Counted from the first letter of the stretch, positions 1 to 8,223 are shown. The stretch is DNA of 64,000 nucleotides from Exiguobacterium aurantiacum DSM 6208 (GCF_000702585.1 NZ_JNIQ01000001.1:2829001-2893000), one strand, 5' to 3'. The notes: generated by a model from the letters alone, not told the origin. Translations and numbers: made by a program.

Positions 1-293
1 AGCGGGATGATCCCTAAAATCAAGCCGATAAAGAAAAACTGCGTCGGGGCATGGTAGTTCAGCAATAAAAACTCGATGACGCGGCTGAGCCCTAAAATCG
101 CCCCGCCCATTCCGATGGCGAGCGGAATCAAGAACCCGATATGTTTTTTCCAGTGCCGGCTAAACACACCGCTAATCGCTTCAATCAACCGGTCATAAAT
201 CCCTAAAATGACTGCAATCGTGCCGCCGCTGACGCCAGGGATCAAATCACTCGTCCCCATCGCCATGCCGCGTAGTATATTTTTCCATTCCAT
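1..293 (-). CDS. DUF368 family membrane protein, N-terminal part (likely polyprenyl-phosphate translocase)
   Basis: The gene runs off the left edge; 97 N-terminal residues are visible. They begin MEWKNILRGMAMGTSDLIPG and continue with GVSGGTIAVILGIYDRLIEA, a signature I recognise as DUF368. Family members have recently been described as undecaprenyl-phosphate recycling flippases (PopT type), which return the lipid carrier across the cytoplasmic membrane; applying that here is inference. A hydrophobic segment follows from about residue 55. The start is the ATG at 293, preceded by an AAAGGAG ribosome binding site. The C-terminal two thirds are not in view, so integrity cannot be judged. Confidence 0.8.
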   Translation of the reverse strand, partial: MEWKNILRGMAMGTSDLIPGVSGGTIAVILGIYDRLIEAISGVFSRHWKKHIGFLIPLAIGMGGAILGLSRVIEFLLLNYHAPTQFFFIGLILGIIP

Positions 294-377
294 AAATGCG
301 TAAGCTCCTTTGTTCGCTAGTTCAGTTCAAGCATTCAGTATAGCCGAGAACACCAATTCATGCATCGGTTTCAAGAC

Positions 378-403
378 CGAGAAAACGGACTTTCGTCCGT
401 TCT
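378..403 (-). terminator. Probable terminator of the GNAT gene
   Basis: An inverted repeat (AACGGAC at 384-390 with GTCCGTT at 395-401, four-base loop) lies at the stop codon of the acetyltransferase gene. On the minus strand it is followed by a short TTTTC tract, so termination is plausible but not strong. Confidence 0.45.
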
Positions 404-957
404 CACACTTCGAGCGCCATATAGTCGAATCGAGCACCTGAAATATCAATTTCTTTCTCTTTTTGAAAACCGAGCCGTTCGTACAGTCGGGCCGCGGCCG
501 GATTAGACTGGTCGACGTTCAATGTGACGACCGGGATACCGGATGCACGGGCATGACCGATGACGTGTCGAATCAAGTTCGTCCCGATCCCGCGACCGCC
601 AAAACGGGTGTCGACCGCGACCGAGTCGATATATAAGACGTTCCCTTCTGTCTCGACATCGAGTTGTCCGATTTGGCCAGCTTGCAGCAACCAACGTTGA
701 ATCGGTTCATCCAGGGCAGCCGCCGCTTCTCCCGGATACGCGATAATAATGCCTGCGATCGTATGGTCGACGTCTGCGACCCAAATGTTTTCATAACTCA
801 AACGATTTGCTGGACGGCTTATCCACATGGCGAGCCGCTCGAGTACTTGCTCTTTCTCCGTCGTCCCGGTAAGCGTGTAGGCGATGTCATGGATGGCCGC
901 ATAGACGAGTGGGGCCACGTTTGTTGCCTCTGTTGGTTTAGCTTGTCGAATATTCAT
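403..957 (-). CDS. GNAT family N-acetyltransferase
   Basis: A 184-residue protein with the GNAT fold signature. The acetyl-CoA pyrophosphate loop is visible as TRFGGRGIGTNLIRH (around residue 120), followed by the NPAAARLYERLGF motif typical of the C-terminal half of the fold. It should transfer an acetyl group from acetyl-CoA to an amine; the substrate cannot be told. I placed the start at the ATG at 957 rather than an in-frame ATG at 972, because GGAGGAG sits at the right distance from the inner codon and overlaps the outer one. It is divergent from the reductase gene at 1057. Confidence 0.85.
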   Translation of the reverse strand: MNIRQAKPTEATNVAPLVYAAIHDIAYTLTGTTEKEQVLERLAMWISRPANRLSYENIWVADVDHTIAGIIIAYPGEAAAALDEPIQRWLLQAGQIGQLDVETEGNVLYIDSVAVDTRFGGRGIGTNLIRHVIGHARASGIPVVTLNVDQSNPAAARLYERLGFQKEKEIDISGARFDYMALEV

Positions 958-1056
958 CAATATCTCCTCCATCTACCACTTTATCATATTGGCAAAAAGA
1001 GTGGGTTTGTCAACGAACGAACTGTGGGATGATACAAACAGAAGGGAGGAAGATCT

Positions 1057-1806
1057 ATGAAAGCTATTTTGACAGGCATGAACGGTACTGTCGCCCCCGT
1101 CGTGGCGGCAACGTTACAGCGCCACGGGATCGAACCCGTCGCGTGGGACCGAAACAAAGTATCTACATCGAACGAAAGCGAGATGCGTGATTTCATCGAA
1201 TCGACCCGGCCCGATTACTTTCTCCATATCGGGATGGGCTCCGTCGAGTGGGCCGAAACGCTGGCAAGACTATGTGGCGAGTATAGAATCCCGTTCCTCT
1301 TCACAAGTACCGTCTCTGTCTTCTCGGATGATGTGACGGGTCCGATCACACCGGACACGCCACCTGACGCTAAAGACGAGTACGGATCTTACAAACGGGC
1401 GTGCGAGCAAGCCATCGCCCGTGCCAACCCTGGCGCCCAGATCGTCCGTCTCGGATGGCAAATCGGTGACAACGCCGGTTCAAACAATATGATGGACTAT
1501 CTCGAGACCGAGATGGAACAAAAAGGCGTCATCATCGCGAGCACACATTGGTATCCTTCGTGTTCTTTCTTAGAAGACACGGCCGAGGCACTGTTCAACA
1601 TCTTGACGAAACGAGGTGCCGGTCTGTATCAATTGAACGGGAATACGAGCCATTCGCTTTACGACATCGCCTCCGCCCTCGCCGAACATCATGATCGTCC
1701 TTGGCGCATCGAGCAGGCCGACGAACCGAAACGTGACAATCGCATGGTCGATACGAATATCACCATTCAACCGATCACAAAACGATTAGCGCTTCACAGA
1801 AAATGA
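1057..1806 (+). CDS. RmlD-like NAD(P)-dependent sugar-nucleotide reductase/epimerase
   Basis: A 249-residue short-chain dehydrogenase-type protein. It starts MKAILTGMNGTV, a nucleotide-binding TGxxGxV motif, and contains STVSVFSDD followed by YGSYKRACE, which resembles the catalytic S/T...YxxxK arrangement of extended SDR enzymes (RmlD/GalE branch). It is shorter than most RmlD proteins (about 280-300 residues). The AGGGAGGAAG site precedes the ATG. The stop codon TGA is the first three bases of the 24-bp repeat that flanks the IS1182 element, so the insertion lies immediately behind the gene and has split its terminator. Substrate unknown. Confidence 0.7.
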   Translation: MKAILTGMNGTVAPVVAATLQRHGIEPVAWDRNKVSTSNESEMRDFIESTRPDYFLHIGMGSVEWAETLARLCGEYRIPFLFTSTVSVFSDDVTGPITPDTPPDAKDEYGSYKRACEQAIARANPGAQIVRLGWQIGDNAGSNNMMDYLETEMEQKGVIIASTHWYPSCSFLEDTAEALFNILTKRGAGLYQLNGNTSHSLYDIASALAEHHDRPWRIEQADEPKRDNRMVDTNITIQPITKRLALHRK

Positions 1807-1827
1807 ACCACCCGTTCGGGTGGTTCA
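1804..1827 (+). repeat. Left copy of the 24-bp target duplication (former terminator hairpin)
   Basis: A 24-bp perfect palindrome-like sequence starting TGAACCACCCG. It is repeated exactly at 3588-3611 on the other side of the IS1182 element. It includes the stop codon of the upstream reductase gene. In this copy the A-rich side remains (CAGAAAA before it) but the T-tract that would follow in the plus direction is now replaced by IS sequence. Confidence 0.9.
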
Positions 1828-1859
1828 GATTGTTGACTAACAGAATGTTTTCGCTCCTC

Positions 1860-2060
1860 CTCTTGGCGCCTCCGCTTTCCTAGGGGCGAGCAGGGAGCCG
1901 CATCGCGACGTTGTCGCTGCTGGGTCTCCCTCCGCTCGCTGATCCCTCAGGAGTCTCCGGCGCCGTCGGATGAGCGTCGCGAGAGGCCGCCCTTGGGTGG
2001 CCTCTCGTCTTTTTCTGAGGCCTCGACGGCCGATAGAAAAAGCCCCCGATGCGGGCTAAA
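1860..2060 (+). promoter_or_regulatory. Structured leader of the IS1182 element with an internal terminator
   Basis: About 300 bases of the element precede the transposase and hold no gene. Positions 1875-1966 form a long GC-rich foldback closed by GGCGCC on both sides, with inner pairings such as GCGAGC/GCTCGC and a GCGACGTTGTCGC hairpin. A second hairpin at 1980-1992/1995-2007 is followed by TCTTTTTC, a canonical intrinsic terminator, and that T-tract could pair with AGAAAAA at 2034-2040. A GCCCCCGATGCGGGC hairpin follows. I recall similar GC-rich leaders before IS1182 transposases in other Bacillales, but have not verified it. The role, perhaps protection from incoming transcription or attenuation, is inference. 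Confidence 0.6.
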
Positions 2061-2125
2061 ACCTCGAAAAGCGGGAACTGGTATGTATGGATCGTCACCG
2101 CCTCCGAACAGGAAGGGGAATCATC

Positions 2126-3533
2126 ATGTACCGAGTCCATATCGCCAAACGCCATGAACCAATCCGCACCGACGCCTCGCTGGACCAACTGGTCCCGAAA
2201 GACCACCTCGTCCGCAAACTCGACCGCCACATCGACTTCTCCATCGTCCACCGGCTATGCGCGCCGCTGTATTCAAACACCGGACAGCCCGGCATCGACC
2301 CCGAGATCCTCATCAAGATCATCCTGCTCGGCCCGCTGTTCAACATCCGTTCCGTGCGACAGACCATCAAGGAAATCGAGACGAACCTCGCGTACCGTTG
2401 GTTCCTCGGGCTCGGGATGGACGAGAAAATTCCCGACCATTCGACGATCAGCCAGGCCTATCGACGCCGGTTCGCCGGCACGGACGTCTTTCGACAAATC
2501 TTCGAGGACATCGTGGGCCAGGCCGAAGCCCACGGCTTCATTTCAGGGCGCATCCTGATCACCGACTCGACCCACATCCGAGCCAACGCGAACAAGAAGA
2601 AGTTCGACAAGGTCGAGGTCGAGCAGGTCGTCGGCGATGTCGAGGAAGAGCTTCTCGGCCGGGTGAACGAGGAACGGGCCAAACGAGGAAAAAAGCACTG
2701 AAGCCCGCGCGACAGAAGAGGAAGCGTCGACTCATCAAGGTGAGCCGGACCGACCCTGACGCGGGCTATATGTACCGTGACCAGAAGCCGGAAGGCTTTT
2801 TCTGGCTGGTGCACCGGACGGTCGACGCCAAGCACAACTTCATCGTCGATGTGCATGTCACGCCCGGGAACGTGTCGGACAGCACCGTCTATCTTGACCG
2901 TCTCGACTATATCCTCAACCGTTTCGCCTATCCGCTCGAGGCGGTCGCGCTCGATGCCGGTTACTACACGACCGAGATCGCGAAGGCACTCGTCGAGCGC
3001 GGCGTTTTCGGCGTCATCGCCTGGCGGCGGTTCGGTGGGAAGAAGGGGATGATTCGAAAGACGCGGTTCACCTACCTGCCGGACGTGGACGCCTATCTGT
3101 GTCCGGCGAAACAGCACCTCACCTATAAGACGACCGACCGTCACGGCTATCACCAGTACGCGTCCGATCCTGCCATCTGTCAGAACTGCCCGCTCCTCGA
3201 GAAGTGCACGTCAAGCCGATCGCATCGGCGCGTCATCACTCGCCACATCGATGAGTCCTACCGCGAAGCGGTGAGTGAGAACCGTCTGTCCGCATCGGGC
3301 AAGCACCTCTACCGTCTCCGGCCACAGACGGTGGAGCGCTCGTTCGCCGACGGGAAGGAGCTCCACGGTCTCCGCTTCACGTTCTACCGGGGGAAAGAGG
3401 CGGTGGACCGCGCCAATCTGGTGGCAGCGACCGCACAAAACATGAAGAAGCTGGCCAACCTGTTGGCCGAAAACGACCGTCTACATAGCATTTTTTCAAT
3501 TTTATGTCGGGCAGAGCGCCTCGAGCTCGTTGA
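2126..3533 (+). pseudogene. IS1182-family transposase, frameshifted twice
   Basis: The protein starts MYRVHIAKRHEPIRTDASLD after a GGAAGGGG ribosome binding site and carries the IS1182 N-terminal domain (RQTIKEIETNLAYRWFLGL) and the DDE core: ILITDSTHI (first Asp), VALDAGYYTTEIA (second Asp) and RPQTVERSFADGKELHGLR (Glu). The first frame stops at TGA 2699-2701, right after an A6 run at 2689-2694; one more A, or a -1 slip on A_AAA_AAG, joins it to the second part. The second part has no stop inside the element; one more T in the T6 run at 3491-3496 would end it at TGA 3531. Two homopolymer losses suggest decay or base-calling error. Programmed frameshifting at the first site remains possible. 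Confidence 0.75.
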
Positions 3534-3546
3534 ACACAAAAAAAAG

Positions 3547-3580
3547 ACGAACCCATTCGCCAGAAGCGAATGGGTTCGTC
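3547..3580 (-). terminator. Inward-facing terminator at the right end of IS1182
   Basis: A perfect 15-bp hairpin (arms of GACGAACCCATTCGC around CAGAA) lies just inside the right end. On the minus strand it is followed by eight T residues (complement of the A run at 3538-3545). It should stop transcripts entering from the cypC side. Confidence 0.7.
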
Positions 3581-3587
3581 AACAGCC

Positions 3588-3611
3588 TGAACCACCCGTT
3601 CGGGTGGTTCA
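3588..3611 (+). repeat. Right copy of the 24-bp target duplication
   Basis: Exact repeat of 1804-1827. It is followed by ATTTTTC, so this copy keeps the T-tract of the original plus-strand terminator. For cypC transcripts the hairpin lies five bases behind the stop codon but the original T-tract (now at the left copy) has been moved 1.8 kb away. Confidence 0.9.
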
Positions 3612-3615
3612 TTTT

Positions 3616-4860
3616 TCATGTGCGTCGTTCGATCTCGGTCAACACGAGTTTGCTTTTCGGCAAACTTGGCAAATCGACAAAACTATAGCTCAAATCTTGT
3701 GGTGGCACGGTATGACGATAGCGGTTCAAGAAGACATCGATCGTCTCTTTCATGACGGCAATCGTCACGTGTTCACCGGCACAGCGATGCCCGAAGTCAG
3801 CATCGCCCCCACCTTGGGGAATAAATGTGAACGGACTTTCTTTCCAATCGTTGAACCGTTCTGGCATAAATTGCTCCGGTTCGTCCCAGTGTGCAGGGTC
3901 GTGATTCGTCCCATACAAATCGAGCAAAACGAGCGTTCCTTCTTCAAACGCGTACCCGTCCCACTCAAAATCTTGTTTGACTCTTGCTGCCGTCACTGGG
4001 AAGAACGGATAGAAGCGGCGAACTTCTTGCACGAACCACGTGGGATTGACCGAACCGGCAACAAGCTTAGCTCGCGCTTCTGGGAATTGATGGAGCGCGA
4101 GCACGGTGAAGAGGACGTAAATCGACACAGCGACGGTCGGTCTCAAAATGTTGATGACTTCGACGGCAACAACGTCCGCCGGCAACAGTTCCCCTGTCTC
4201 GTCGCGATGCCAAGAGAACTCGTACAAGGCCGTCTTCTCGTTCGGTAACAAGCGGTTCGTCCGGACTTCTTCGACCATCTCTCGGATCCACGCCTCGGCC
4301 GAGGAACGGGCTTGACGTCCTCGGAAGTGTTTCGGTCCTAGCGCCGTTCCCGATTCGAACAACAGACGCATCTCATTCGTACGCTTCTCGACTTCTGCTT
4401 CGGCGAGCGGGACGCCTGCCCACTCGCAAACGGCACGCATGAGCACTTCTTGAGCCGTGTCATATAAGACGATCTCTCCGGTAGCGCGGTCGAGGGCACG
4501 TTCCCATTCTCGACTGACGAGCCGCGTCAACCGGTCGATATTTCCAGGGAACATAAGTGACATGAACATCCGTTTGCGGTGCGTATGGGCTGGCCCATCA
4601 AGCGTCTGGACCCCATCCTCACCGAACAACGTCTTCAAGAGACGTTTCGGTGCCGCATCTTCACGGACAAAACGTTCGGCATCATAGAACAATTCAGCCC
4701 CGTCTTCCCCTCCTAGACAGATGGCCCGCTCCCCGAGCAGCCTCGTCTCGAATATGTTCGACTGGAACCCTTTCCGGCGATTCGGGACGAAATGGTAACC
4801 CTCTCGTAAGAAATCAACGCTATGATCGAGTCCTTGTTCTTTAGGTATCGGTCTTGTCAT
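3616..4860 (-). CDS. cypC: Fatty-acid peroxygenase, cytochrome P450 CYP152 family
   Basis: A 414-residue P450. The heme-binding loop is FIPQGGGDADFGHRCAGE (about residue 350), with the cysteine ligand, and the form PQGGGD...GHRCxGE is specific to the CYP152 (P450 BSbeta/CypC) group. The I-helix segment NILRPTVAV carries the Arg-Pro pair that in BSbeta binds the fatty-acid carboxylate and replaces the usual acid-alcohol pair. Family members use hydrogen peroxide to hydroxylate fatty acids at the alpha or beta carbon, without a reductase. The start at 4860 is an ATG with AAAGGGTGAAGG in front; an upstream in-frame GTG at 4881 lacks a site. No redox partner gene is near, as expected. Confidence 0.9.
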   Translation of the reverse strand: MTRPIPKEQGLDHSVDFLREGYHFVPNRRKGFQSNIFETRLLGERAICLGGEDGAELFYDAERFVREDAAPKRLLKTLFGEDGVQTLDGPAHTHRKRMFMSLMFPGNIDRLTRLVSREWERALDRATGEIVLYDTAQEVLMRAVCEWAGVPLAEAEVEKRTNEMRLLFESGTALGPKHFRGRQARSSAEAWIREMVEEVRTNRLLPNEKTALYEFSWHRDETGELLPADVVAVEVINILRPTVAVSIYVLFTVLALHQFPEARAKLVAGSVNPTWFVQEVRRFYPFFPVTAARVKQDFEWDGYAFEEGTLVLLDLYGTNHDPAHWDEPEQFMPERFNDWKESPFTFIPQGGGDADFGHRCAGEHVTIAVMKETIDVFLNRYRHTVPPQDLSYSFVDLPSLPKSKLVLTEIERRT

Positions 4861-4943
4861 TTCCTTCACCCTTTCTTTCACAGACTATAAAGGATGTTCC
4901 CTCCTCCGTCACGAACAAACCTATAGAAGAAAGGAGTGGTCCG

Positions 4944-5303
4944 ATGCTCTCATTCATTTTGACATTCCGGCGCATGTTTCGCGGAATCTGGCGGGGGTTA
5001 AAAGAACCTGAGTTTCAAGTATTGTTCAGCCTCGCTTTCCTCACCATCTTGTCCGGCACGTTGTTTTACGTCCGCTACGAAGATTTACGATGGCTCGATT
5101 CGCTCTACTTCAGCGTCATCACGCTGACGACGATCGGCTATGGTGATTTTGTGCCGTCGACCGACCTCGGGAAAGTGTTCACGATCGGCTACGTCATCAC
5201 AGGCGTCGGCATCATGGTCGGTTTTGTCACCCAAGTGTTCAACCACTTGCAGCAAGCCCGCCTCGAAGAAGTGAAAAAGAAAAAAACGCCACCGTCCGAG
5301 TAG
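4944..5303 (+). CDS. Two-transmembrane potassium channel (ion_trans_2)
   Basis: A 119-residue protein with a first hydrophobic helix (about residues 25-45), a pore loop ending in the K+ selectivity filter TTIGYGDF (around residues 61-68) and a second helix to about residue 100, then a charged tail ending EEVKKKKTPPSE. This is the minimal KcsA-like architecture, forming tetramers in the membrane. There is no RCK domain. The ATG follows GAAAGGAG. It is divergent from cypC and convergent with the AGCS symporter gene. Confidence 0.9.
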   Translation: MLSFILTFRRMFRGIWRGLKEPEFQVLFSLAFLTILSGTLFYVRYEDLRWLDSLYFSVITLTTIGYGDFVPSTDLGKVFTIGYVITGVGIMVGFVTQVFNHLQQARLEEVKKKKTPPSE

Positions 5304-5316
5304 GAAGGTGGCGTTC
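5281..5316. terminator. Bidirectional terminator between the K+ channel and AGCS genes
   Basis: Inverted repeat AACGCCACC (5285-5293) and GGTGGCGTT (5307-5315) spans the channel stop codon. An A-run before it gives a clear T-tract for the minus-strand symporter transcript; the plus-strand T-tract is weak. Confidence 0.75.
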
Positions 5317-5321
5317 GTTCG

Positions 5322-6680
5322 TCATGACGCCTTTCGATTGCGATTTTCAAGCGCGAGCTGTTGATTGAACCGTTTCGTCTCGGCGATGACGACACCTGAC
5401 AAGAACAACAGGCCGATCAAGTTCGGGATGGCCATCAAGCCGTTGAAGACGTCTGATAACGCCCATACCAAATTGAGGTTCGTTGTCATGGCGCCAAGAC
5501 CAGCGACGAGGACGAAGGCGATCCGATACGGAATGATCGACTTTTGACCAAACAAGTAATGGATCGAGCGTTCCCCGTAATACGACCAACCGAGAACGGT
5601 CGAATACGCGAACATGACGAGACCGATTGTGACGACGTAGCGGCCGAACGGTCCGAGGAACTGTTCGAACGTGGCCGCCGTCAAGTCGACCCCTTCGAGA
5701 CCAGACCCGATCTGCCCACCCATGACGAGTGTGATCCCCGTGATCGAACAGACGATGAGCGTGTCGAGGAAGACTTGAGTCATCGAGACGAGTGCTTGCC
5801 GTCCCGGCATATCCGTTTTCGCGGCCGCTGCCGCGATCGGTGCCGAACCAAGTCCTGCCTCGTTCGAGAAGACCCCTCGTGCGACACCGTAACGGATCGC
5901 CGCACCGATAGCCCCACCACCGATTGCCTCGGCACTGAACGTGCTGCTGAAGATGAGCGCGATCGCATCCGGGATGAGCGTGTAGTTCATGACCATGATG
6001 ATGAGCCCGCTGCCCAGATAGAAGATGATCATAATCGGGACGAAGAGGCTGACGACACGACCGATTGATTTGACTCCTCCGAGAATGACGGCACCCGTGA
6101 ACACCATCACTAAAATCCCGGACACGTAGAGTGGGACGTCAAACGTCGACTTGAGCGCCAAGGCGACAGAGTTCGTCTGAACCCCGTTCCCGATGCCGAA
6201 CGCCGCGAGCGAAGCAAACGCCGCGAACAAGACGGCGAGCCAGCGTTGTTTCAATCCACGTTCCAAATAGTACATCGGCCCTCCGGCCATCTGCCCCCGT
6301 TCGTCGGTTACCCGGTATTTGACGGCGAGCACGGCCTCGGCATATTTTGTCGCCATCCCAAAGAAACCGGACAGCCACATCCAGACAATCGCACCCGGTC
6401 CCCCGAGCACGACAGCCGTGGCGACACCGACGATATTCCCCGTACCGACGGTCGCCGCAAGAGCGGTCATGAGTGCTTGGAAGTGACTAATGTCCCCTCG
6501 TGACGTCTTGTCTTGGTTTTTCGAGAAGGCGAGTTTTAATGCGTAAGGCAGTTTTGTGATTTGAAGGCCACCTAACCGTACTGTCAAATAAACGCCTGTC
6601 CCCACAAGCAAAATCAACAGCGGCGGTCCCCACACAAAGTCTGAAATCGTACCGATGAGTTCACTGAACGATTGACTCAT
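5322..6680 (-). CDS. alsT: Sodium:alanine/glycine (AGCS family) symporter
   Basis: A 452-residue membrane protein with about ten hydrophobic helices. The AGCS signature is plain: FQALMTALAATVGTGNIVGVATA in the first third, GGPGAIVWMWLSGFFGMATKYAE after it, and RYGVARGVFSNEAGLGSAPIA in the middle. Family members import alanine, glycine or glutamine with Na+. B. subtilis AlsT is linked to glutamine transport, so the amino acid cannot be fixed. The ATG follows AAAGGGGAT. The gene is a single transcription unit ending at the hairpin at 5285-5315. Confidence 0.9.
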   Translation of the reverse strand: MSQSFSELIGTISDFVWGPPLLILLVGTGVYLTVRLGGLQITKLPYALKLAFSKNQDKTSRGDISHFQALMTALAATVGTGNIVGVATAVVLGGPGAIVWMWLSGFFGMATKYAEAVLAVKYRVTDERGQMAGGPMYYLERGLKQRWLAVLFAAFASLAAFGIGNGVQTNSVALALKSTFDVPLYVSGILVMVFTGAVILGGVKSIGRVVSLFVPIMIIFYLGSGLIIMVMNYTLIPDAIALIFSSTFSAEAIGGGAIGAAIRYGVARGVFSNEAGLGSAPIAAAAAKTDMPGRQALVSMTQVFLDTLIVCSITGITLVMGGQIGSGLEGVDLTAATFEQFLGPFGRYVVTIGLVMFAYSTVLGWSYYGERSIHYLFGQKSIIPYRIAFVLVAGLGAMTTNLNLVWALSDVFNGLMAIPNLIGLLFLSGVVIAETKRFNQQLALENRNRKAS

Positions 6681-6796
6681 GCTGAAATCCCCTTTCCCCT
6701 TATGTAATGGTACACCTCTATTTTTTCAGAATACTCGGAACATTGTCAAAAGTATTGTACTAAAACAAAGGTTCACGCGCGGACCTGTACCTAAAA

Positions 6797-6825
6797 CAGC
6801 GAGACGTCGATTAGACGTCTCGCTG
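6797..6825 (-). terminator. Terminator of yidD
   Basis: A perfect 12-bp hairpin, CAGCGAGACGTC with its complement, overlaps the last codons and stop of yidD. On the minus strand it is followed by TTTTAGG. Confidence 0.65.
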
Positions 6826-7080
6826 TGATGGGGGTTTCTCTCGTTGTAGCGGTGCTTTCCAGTCAAACTCGTCCGGCACATAGTCGAGTCCGCCCGAGTG
6901 GAACGGCTGACAGCGCATCAGACGTCGTGCGGTCAAATAGCCTCCCTTGACCGCACCGTGTTTCTCAATCGCTTCAATCCCATAATGGGAACAGGTCGGA
7001 TAAAATCGACACGTCGGTGGCTTTAACGGTGAGATGAACCGTTGATACCCTTGGATTCCGCGCACTAAAATTCGTCTCAA
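6811..7080 (-). CDS. yidD: Membrane protein insertion efficiency factor YidD
   Basis: An 89-residue protein with the invariant YidD core [31 protein letters not shown], then [25 protein letters not shown]. YidD assists YidC/Sec-dependent insertion of inner membrane proteins, probably through an amphipathic N-terminal helix. The start chosen is a TTG at 7080, which fits the usual N-terminal length; a GTG five codons downstream is an alternative. The gene is monocistronic here, separate from rpmH-rnpA-yidC where it often lies in other bacteria. Confidence 0.92.
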   Translation of the reverse strand: MRRILVRGIQGYQRFISPLKPPTCRFYPTCSHYGIEAIEKHGAVKGGYLTARRLMRCQPFHSGGLDYVPDEFDWKAPLQREKPPSQRDV

Positions 7081-7288
7081 GTTCCTCGCCTCGCTCGCTT
7101 ATTTTATTGCCATCATAGCTCGTCAAACACGAAATGTCACTTCCGTCGCTTTCATTTGTCGAGTATATTCCTTTACTTTTTATATTTCCTTTCTTTTACA
7201 ATTTGAGCACGTGAGGCGATATTCGGTGAAACATTTGTTATGATAGGCACCATGTACTAGACCGAATCTATATGAAGAGGTGACGAAA

Positions 7289-8086
7289 ATGAATTTATTA
7301 ATGGTAGGAGCAGGATCAATGAGCGAGGCCCTCGTCCGAGGTTGGATCGACTCCGGTCTTTCACCAGAGTCCATCACGATGACGAACCGGAGTGACCGGG
7401 CTCGATTGGACCAACTACACAACGAACTCGGCGTCCAAGTCGTTGAAGAAGAGGACGTGAACGCTTATGATATCGTCGTCCTGGCGATGCAACCAGACGG
7501 TGTGCTCCCGTACGTGCGCTCGAAGACGTGGACGGCCCCACTCCTCGTCTCTGTCGCAGCCCATATCGAGCCGGCGGAACTCGAGGCCGCCTCAGGGCTT
7601 CCTGCCGTGTGCGCGATGCCGAACACGCCAGTCGCATTCCGAGACGGGATGACGGGCCTTTGGTTCGGACCGGAAACAGACGAGTCTGTGCGCGCGACAA
7701 CGACCGCTCTTTTCGAACGGGTCGGGCGAACGGCCGTGACGGACGCAAAAACAATGTCCGCCTTCATGGCAGCAGCCGGATGTAGCCCAGCGTTCTTCTA
7801 TGAGATCGTCGGATCGATGACACCGGTCTTGACCGACGCTGGATTTGACGAGGCGACGGCCCGACAAATCGTCGCCCAAGCGATGAAAGGATCTGCCGAG
7901 CTGTTACTTCACGAATCGCGTCAAACCGACGAATTGATTGCGGACGTAGCCGCGCCAGGAGGTCCGACCGATCGTGGTGTCGGCGTACTGCGTGCTCGCG
8001 ACTTGTCCGACGTCATGTCCTCGGCATTGCGTGAAAGTGCGAAAGAAGGTCATGAATCAGTCGACACAACGATCGACAGAGTGTAA
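7289..8086 (+). CDS. proC: Pyrroline-5-carboxylate reductase
   Basis: A 265-residue ProC-type protein. It starts with the Rossmann motif MVGAGSMSEALVRG and has AMPNTPV near residue 115, both typical of ProC. The C-terminal signature is DVAAPGGPTDRGVGVLR, slightly different from the usual SPGGTT form. It reduces pyrroline-5-carboxylate to proline with NAD(P)H, the last step of proline synthesis. The ATG at 7289 follows AGAGGTG; an in-frame GTG at 7280 is part of that site. rocD at 28.7 kb, which makes the same intermediate from ornithine, is also in the window. Confidence 0.85.
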   Translation: MNLLMVGAGSMSEALVRGWIDSGLSPESITMTNRSDRARLDQLHNELGVQVVEEEDVNAYDIVVLAMQPDGVLPYVRSKTWTAPLLVSVAAHIEPAELEAASGLPAVCAMPNTPVAFRDGMTGLWFGPETDESVRATTTALFERVGRTAVTDAKTMSAFMAAAGCSPAFFYEIVGSMTPVLTDAGFDEATARQIVAQAMKGSAELLLHESRQTDELIADVAAPGGPTDRGVGVLRARDLSDVMSSALRESAKEGHESVDTTIDRV

Positions 8087-8109
8087 GCGATGCTTACGCT
8101 CTTTTTTTG
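8078..8109 (+). terminator. Terminator of proC
   Basis: Stem AGAGTGTAAGC/GCTTACGCTCT (one G-U pair, three-base loop) overlaps the stop codon and is followed by seven T residues. Confidence 0.85.
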
Positions 8110-8176
8110 TTTGTAGACGATAAGCGTTCACAAAGTCGATACTTTTCCCCGACGCCGTGCATGATATGCTAGCAAA

Positions 8177-8191
8177 TGAGAAATATTATCA
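8177..8191 (+). promoter_or_regulatory. Fur box of the feo operon
   Basis: The 15-bp sequence TGAGAAATATTATCA matches the 7-1-7 Fur consensus TGATAATnATTATCA at 12 of 14 positions. It lies upstream of a ribosome binding site (GGAG at 8204-8207) that originally served feoA before the IS insertion. Iron-dependent repression of feoAB is established in Bacillales; assignment here is by motif only. Confidence 0.65.
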
Positions 8192-8223
8192 TTTGACCAA
8201 ATTGGAGAGATTTAACAATAGTA

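Larger units (their letters stand above)
1828..3587 (+). mobile_element. IS1182-family insertion sequence, 1760 bp
   Basis: The borders follow from two independent signs. First, the same 24-bp sequence flanks the element on both sides. Second, the ends form imperfect terminal inverted repeats: the left end reads GATTGTTGACTAAC and the right end, on the minus strand, GGCTGTTGACGAAC, sharing TGTTGAC and AAC. The length and the single DDE transposase fit the IS1182 family. ISfinder describes long, variable target duplications for this family; that statement is from memory. The target was the bidirectional terminator between the reductase gene and cypC. Confidence 0.85.

Noticed and set aside
3588-4248. 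Plus-strand open frame continuing from the transposase through the right repeat and across cypC
   Set aside because: It is antisense to a complete P450 with all catalytic motifs and arises only because the frameshifted transposase lost its stop; the encoded tail matches nothing recognisable.
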